From an uncultured Acidimicrobiales bacterium (GTDB taxonomy: Bacteria; Actinomycetota; Acidimicrobiia; Acidimicrobiales; SZUA-35), in contig CALKZY010000016.1 in assembly GCA_938002965.1 (NCBI GenBank), positions 1-64,000 of the forward strand: a DNA stretch of 64,000 nt, given 5' to 3'. Both the position numbers and the translations under genes were made by a program. Positions 61,763-64,000 of this stretch are shown here, piece after piece. Below the pieces are notes generated by a model. The model was given only the letters and a program-made list of their open reading frames with translations, was not told the DNA's origin and searched no databases. The number at the start of each line of letters is the position of its first letter. The first letter of the stretch is position 1.

Positions 61763-63556
61763 ATGGCCAACACGCCAACCGACCACGAGGCCAAACAGCT
61801 ACTGGGCGAAGAGGCGCGTCGAGTCGGAACGCTGTGGCGTGCCCTCGACCTCGACGGTGACGACGTCTTGTCGGCAGAGGAAATTGCGGCCGCATCGGAC
61901 TCGCTTCGAGCACTTGATACTGATGGGGACGGCCAACTAACCGTTGACGATATTGGTGGTCCCTTCCGGTGGCCTGGAGGTGAGCGGCGGAGCGCCATTG
62001 TTCGCATCCTCGACCCCGACGGCGACGGTGTGATCACTGCAGCAGACATTGACGACGCCCCCGATCGCCTTCGTCGACTCGATCGTCTTGGACGTGGCCA
62101 TCTGCTGCCAACCGACGATCGCCCGAAATGGAATCCTATTCTGGCCCAAGCCCACAGTGGACCGGCCGAGACGCTGGCCCATTTCGACATCCTGAGGAAC
62201 TATGAGGATGAGCCGAGTGGGCTGGTAATGCCAGGCGCTGATGATCGCCAAGATGACGGGTACCTGCTCGTCTATGAACACTGCAATGCCGGGGACGTGC
62301 AGGTCGGCAAAGATCTTTTTCTTCAATCGTCGACCGGCCAACGAGTCCACCACTGGCCCCATAGAAAGCATGCGTCGGAGACGGTAACCGCTCATCTGCG
62401 TGAAGACGGGCGGCTGATACGAACTAGCTGTCCGGGCCCGTGGCTGGATGTGTTGTGTTTTCCCGTTGGGGCCCATGGCATTATCACCATCGAAGAGCCA
62501 GACGGAACGTTGCTCTGGGAGTATCGACTGTTCGAACCGGGCAAGCGGGTCATGCACCACGATTTCGAGCCGATGCCCAACGGCAACATCTTGGTGACCG
62601 TTTACGAAGGCAAGACGTTCGGCGAGGCCGAGGAGTTTGGTTGGGAAGCCCAGCCGACCGACGTGTTGATGCGCCCACCCGACCTGCAACGGTGGTGGAC
62701 CGAGAGCATTCTTGAGCTCGAACCGAACCTTGAAACAGGGGAGACGGGTGTCGTTTGGGAGTGGCGGTCGGCCGACCACTTGGTTCAGAACGTCGATCCG
62801 GAAAAGCCTCACTACGGATCACTCGGACCGGGTTGTCGGAAGATCGATATCAACTACGCCAAGTACCCGAACTACCGGTTCAACATGGGCCAGATCATGC
62901 ACGTCAACACGATTAGCTACGACGCTAGTCGTGACCAGATCATGGTGAGCTCGGCTATGCACGGCGAACTGTGGGTCATCGACCATTCGATCTCCACTGA
63001 GGAGGCCAAAGGCGAGGCAGGCGACCTCCTGTACCGTTTCGGCAACACGTCATCACACGGGGCTGGCCCGCCGAGTGACAAAGTGTTGGACTGGCAACAC
63101 GACGTGCATTGGATACCTGCTGGGTATCCCGGTCACGGCAACGTCCTTATCTTCAACAATGGCTCCCGTCGTCCCACCGACCCGTCGCACAATCCGTCGC
63201 CGCAGCGCTTGTCATTCCAGAACGAGGGCTACTCCGAGATCCTCGAGATAAAGCTGCCGGTCGATGCGGACGGCAACTGGACATGGGAGACTGACGACCG
63301 ACTGAACGGTGCGGAGATCGTTTGGGAGTACAACTCAGCCGGTGAAGCCGATTGGTTCTCCCCGTTCATGTCGGGGGCCCGACGACGACCCAACGGCAAC
63401 ACCGTTACCGCCCTTGGCTACAACAAGCGGATTCGAGAAGTGACACCTGACGGCAGCGTTGTTCTCGACTTCCTGCCTGGCGGCCCAGGGCGAACCTTTC
63501 GGGTCATTCCCATTGCCGCCGACCACCCTGGACTTGAAGGAATTGTGGATCGATGA
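61763..63556 (+). CDS. EF-hand plus arylsulfotransferase-like protein
   Basis: The 597-residue product begins with three EF-hand loops, DLDGDDVLSAEE (29-40), DTDGDGQLTVDD (52-63), DPDGDGVITAAD (84-95), and continues as an ASST-like beta-propeller: HDFEPMPNGNILVTVYEGKT, GQIMHVNTISYDASRDQIMV, WQHDVHWIP, NVLIFNNGSRRP. Bacterial ASST enzymes move sulfate between phenols through a His. No signal peptide is found. ATG 61763 is 10 bases after the ATPase stop, so it belongs to the transporter operon. Confidence 0.85.
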   Translation: MANTPTDHEAKQLLGEEARRVGTLWRALDLDGDDVLSAEEIAAASDSLRALDTDGDGQLTVDDIGGPFRWPGGERRSAIVRILDPDGDGVITAADIDDAPDRLRRLDRLGRGHLLPTDDRPKWNPILAQAHSGPAETLAHFDILRNYEDEPSGLVMPGADDRQDDGYLLVYEHCNAGDVQVGKDLFLQSSTGQRVHHWPHRKHASETVTAHLREDGRLIRTSCPGPWLDVLCFPVGAHGIITIEEPDGTLLWEYRLFEPGKRVMHHDFEPMPNGNILVTVYEGKTFGEAEEFGWEAQPTDVLMRPPDLQRWWTESILELEPNLETGETGVVWEWRSADHLVQNVDPEKPHYGSLGPGCRKIDINYAKYPNYRFNMGQIMHVNTISYDASRDQIMVSSAMHGELWVIDHSISTEEAKGEAGDLLYRFGNTSSHGAGPPSDKVLDWQHDVHWIPAGYPGHGNVLIFNNGSRRPTDPSHNPSPQRLSFQNEGYSEILEIKLPVDADGNWTWETDDRLNGAEIVWEYNSAGEADWFSPFMSGARRRPNGNTVTALGYNKRIREVTPDGSVVLDFLPGGPGRTFRVIPIAADHPGLEGIVDR

Positions 63557-64000
63557 CAACAGAAGTGATCATCACTGGAACAGGCTCGCCCCTTGTGCAA
63601 GCCGACATCGCCGGGCCGGGCGTGCTGGTCCGTCACGGCGACCTGGCGCTTCAATTTGATGCTGGTCGCAACACGCTTGCTCGAATCACCGCCACCGACA
63701 CCCACATCAAAGATCTCACCGCAGTCTTTCTGACGCACTATCACTCCGATCATGTTGTTGGTTTGCAAGACATTGTGCTGTCGCATTGGGTTCACGACTT
63801 CGAAGACGACTACGGCCGCTTCGACGTAGTGGCCCCGAACGGCGCCACCGTGAGGCTCTGTGAACGAATGCTTGACGCTTGGGACGAAGATTTGGCGGTC
63901 AGGGCCGAGCACGGCGGTGGTCGCTCTGCCGAGCCCAAAATGGACGTCATCGGCTTTGATGTTCCCGATAGGCCAACAGAGGTCTGGTCGAATGGCGACG
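63553..64000 (+). CDS. Metallo-beta-lactamase-fold hydrolase, cut by window end
   Basis: ATG 63553 overlaps the preceding stop (ATGA). The visible 149 residues read VIITGTGSPLVQADIAGPGV, LQFDAGRNTLARI and THYHSDHVVGL, the metal motif of RNase Z-like enzymes. It resembles the protein at 20848, which also sits next to a sulfatase. Confidence 0.88.
   Translation, partial: MTTEVIITGTGSPLVQADIAGPGVLVRHGDLALQFDAGRNTLARITATDTHIKDLTAVFLTHYHSDHVVGLQDIVLSHWVHDFEDDYGRFDVVAPNGATVRLCERMLDAWDEDLAVRAEHGGGRSAEPKMDVIGFDVPDRPTEVWSNGD

Overview
The window reads as actinobacterial chromosome: moderately high G+C, frequent GTG and TTG starts, ATGA/GTGA stop-start overlaps, lipoproteins and many TetR regulators. 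A member of the Acidimicrobiia is a reasonable guess but is inference only; no rRNA or marker gene is present to test it.

Region 1 (1-9663) starts with an intact tRNA-Leu(GAG). The last 24 bases spanning its 3' end recur at 9640-9663, so about 9.5 kb looks like an element inserted at the tRNA gene; no integrase is visible. Its cargo is a tightly coupled operon: a membrane-anchored secreted-type protein (frameshifted here), a small polytopic membrane protein, a 1091-residue protein that joins a many-spanning membrane domain and a long outer linker to a CdiA-type nuclease C-terminus, then three overlapping or closely spaced small genes that are immunity candidates. The far end carries a decayed PIN toxin relic.

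Region 2 (9.7-19 kb) is an accretion zone. Two further decayed copies of the tRNA 3' end (12340 and 14682) lie next to toxin-antitoxin modules. Two MazF-type pairs are intact (12.4-13.0 and 16.9-17.4 kb); RelE-like, VapBC and ParDE systems and two TetR genes are broken. A sterol-desaturase-like hydroxylase ends at a nonsense codon in its last conserved motif.

Region 3 (18.7-24.6 kb, minus strand) is an overlapping TetR, arylsulfatase, metallo-beta-lactamase-fold hydrolase and haloalkane dehalogenase operon, followed by DUF1330 and lipocalin-like genes, consistent with catabolism of sulfated or halogenated organic compounds. Region 4 (25-28 kb) has another MazF pair, a hydrolase and gene relics.

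Region 5 (27.5-31.6 kb) is an ilvY / ilvC / modF block that resembles gammaproteobacterial genes (class II ketol-acid reductoisomerase, IlvY-type activator, ModF-type ATPase), suggesting transfer. Region 6 (31.7-43.6 kb) is a mix of single metabolic and stress genes (methyltransferase, nitroreductase, Hsp31/HchA, SDR, cation transporter, rhodanese lipoprotein), a NarL-type two-component system with a nearby 7-2-7 inverted heptamer, and several truncated genes. Striking palindromic operators lie at 34.6, 36.6 and 39.95 kb.

Region 7 (43.7-64 kb) returns to hydrolysis and transport: two amidohydrolases (one frameshifted), an alpha/beta hydrolase with pentapeptide repeats, an alkylsulfatase, two type I sulfatases, a P450 (frameshifted), AhpD-like and MarR genes, then a solute-binding protein, permease, fused permease-ATPase, second ATPase, an EF-hand arylsulfotransferase-like protein and another metallo-beta-lactamase-fold enzyme cut by the window end. 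Together these suggest uptake and desulfation of organosulfur or steroid-like substrates.

Interrupted genes are frequent. Those in region 2 are mostly deletions and truncations, so real decay. Three long genes (1046, 44007, 51902) each have only a single one-base frameshift and could be assembly errors.
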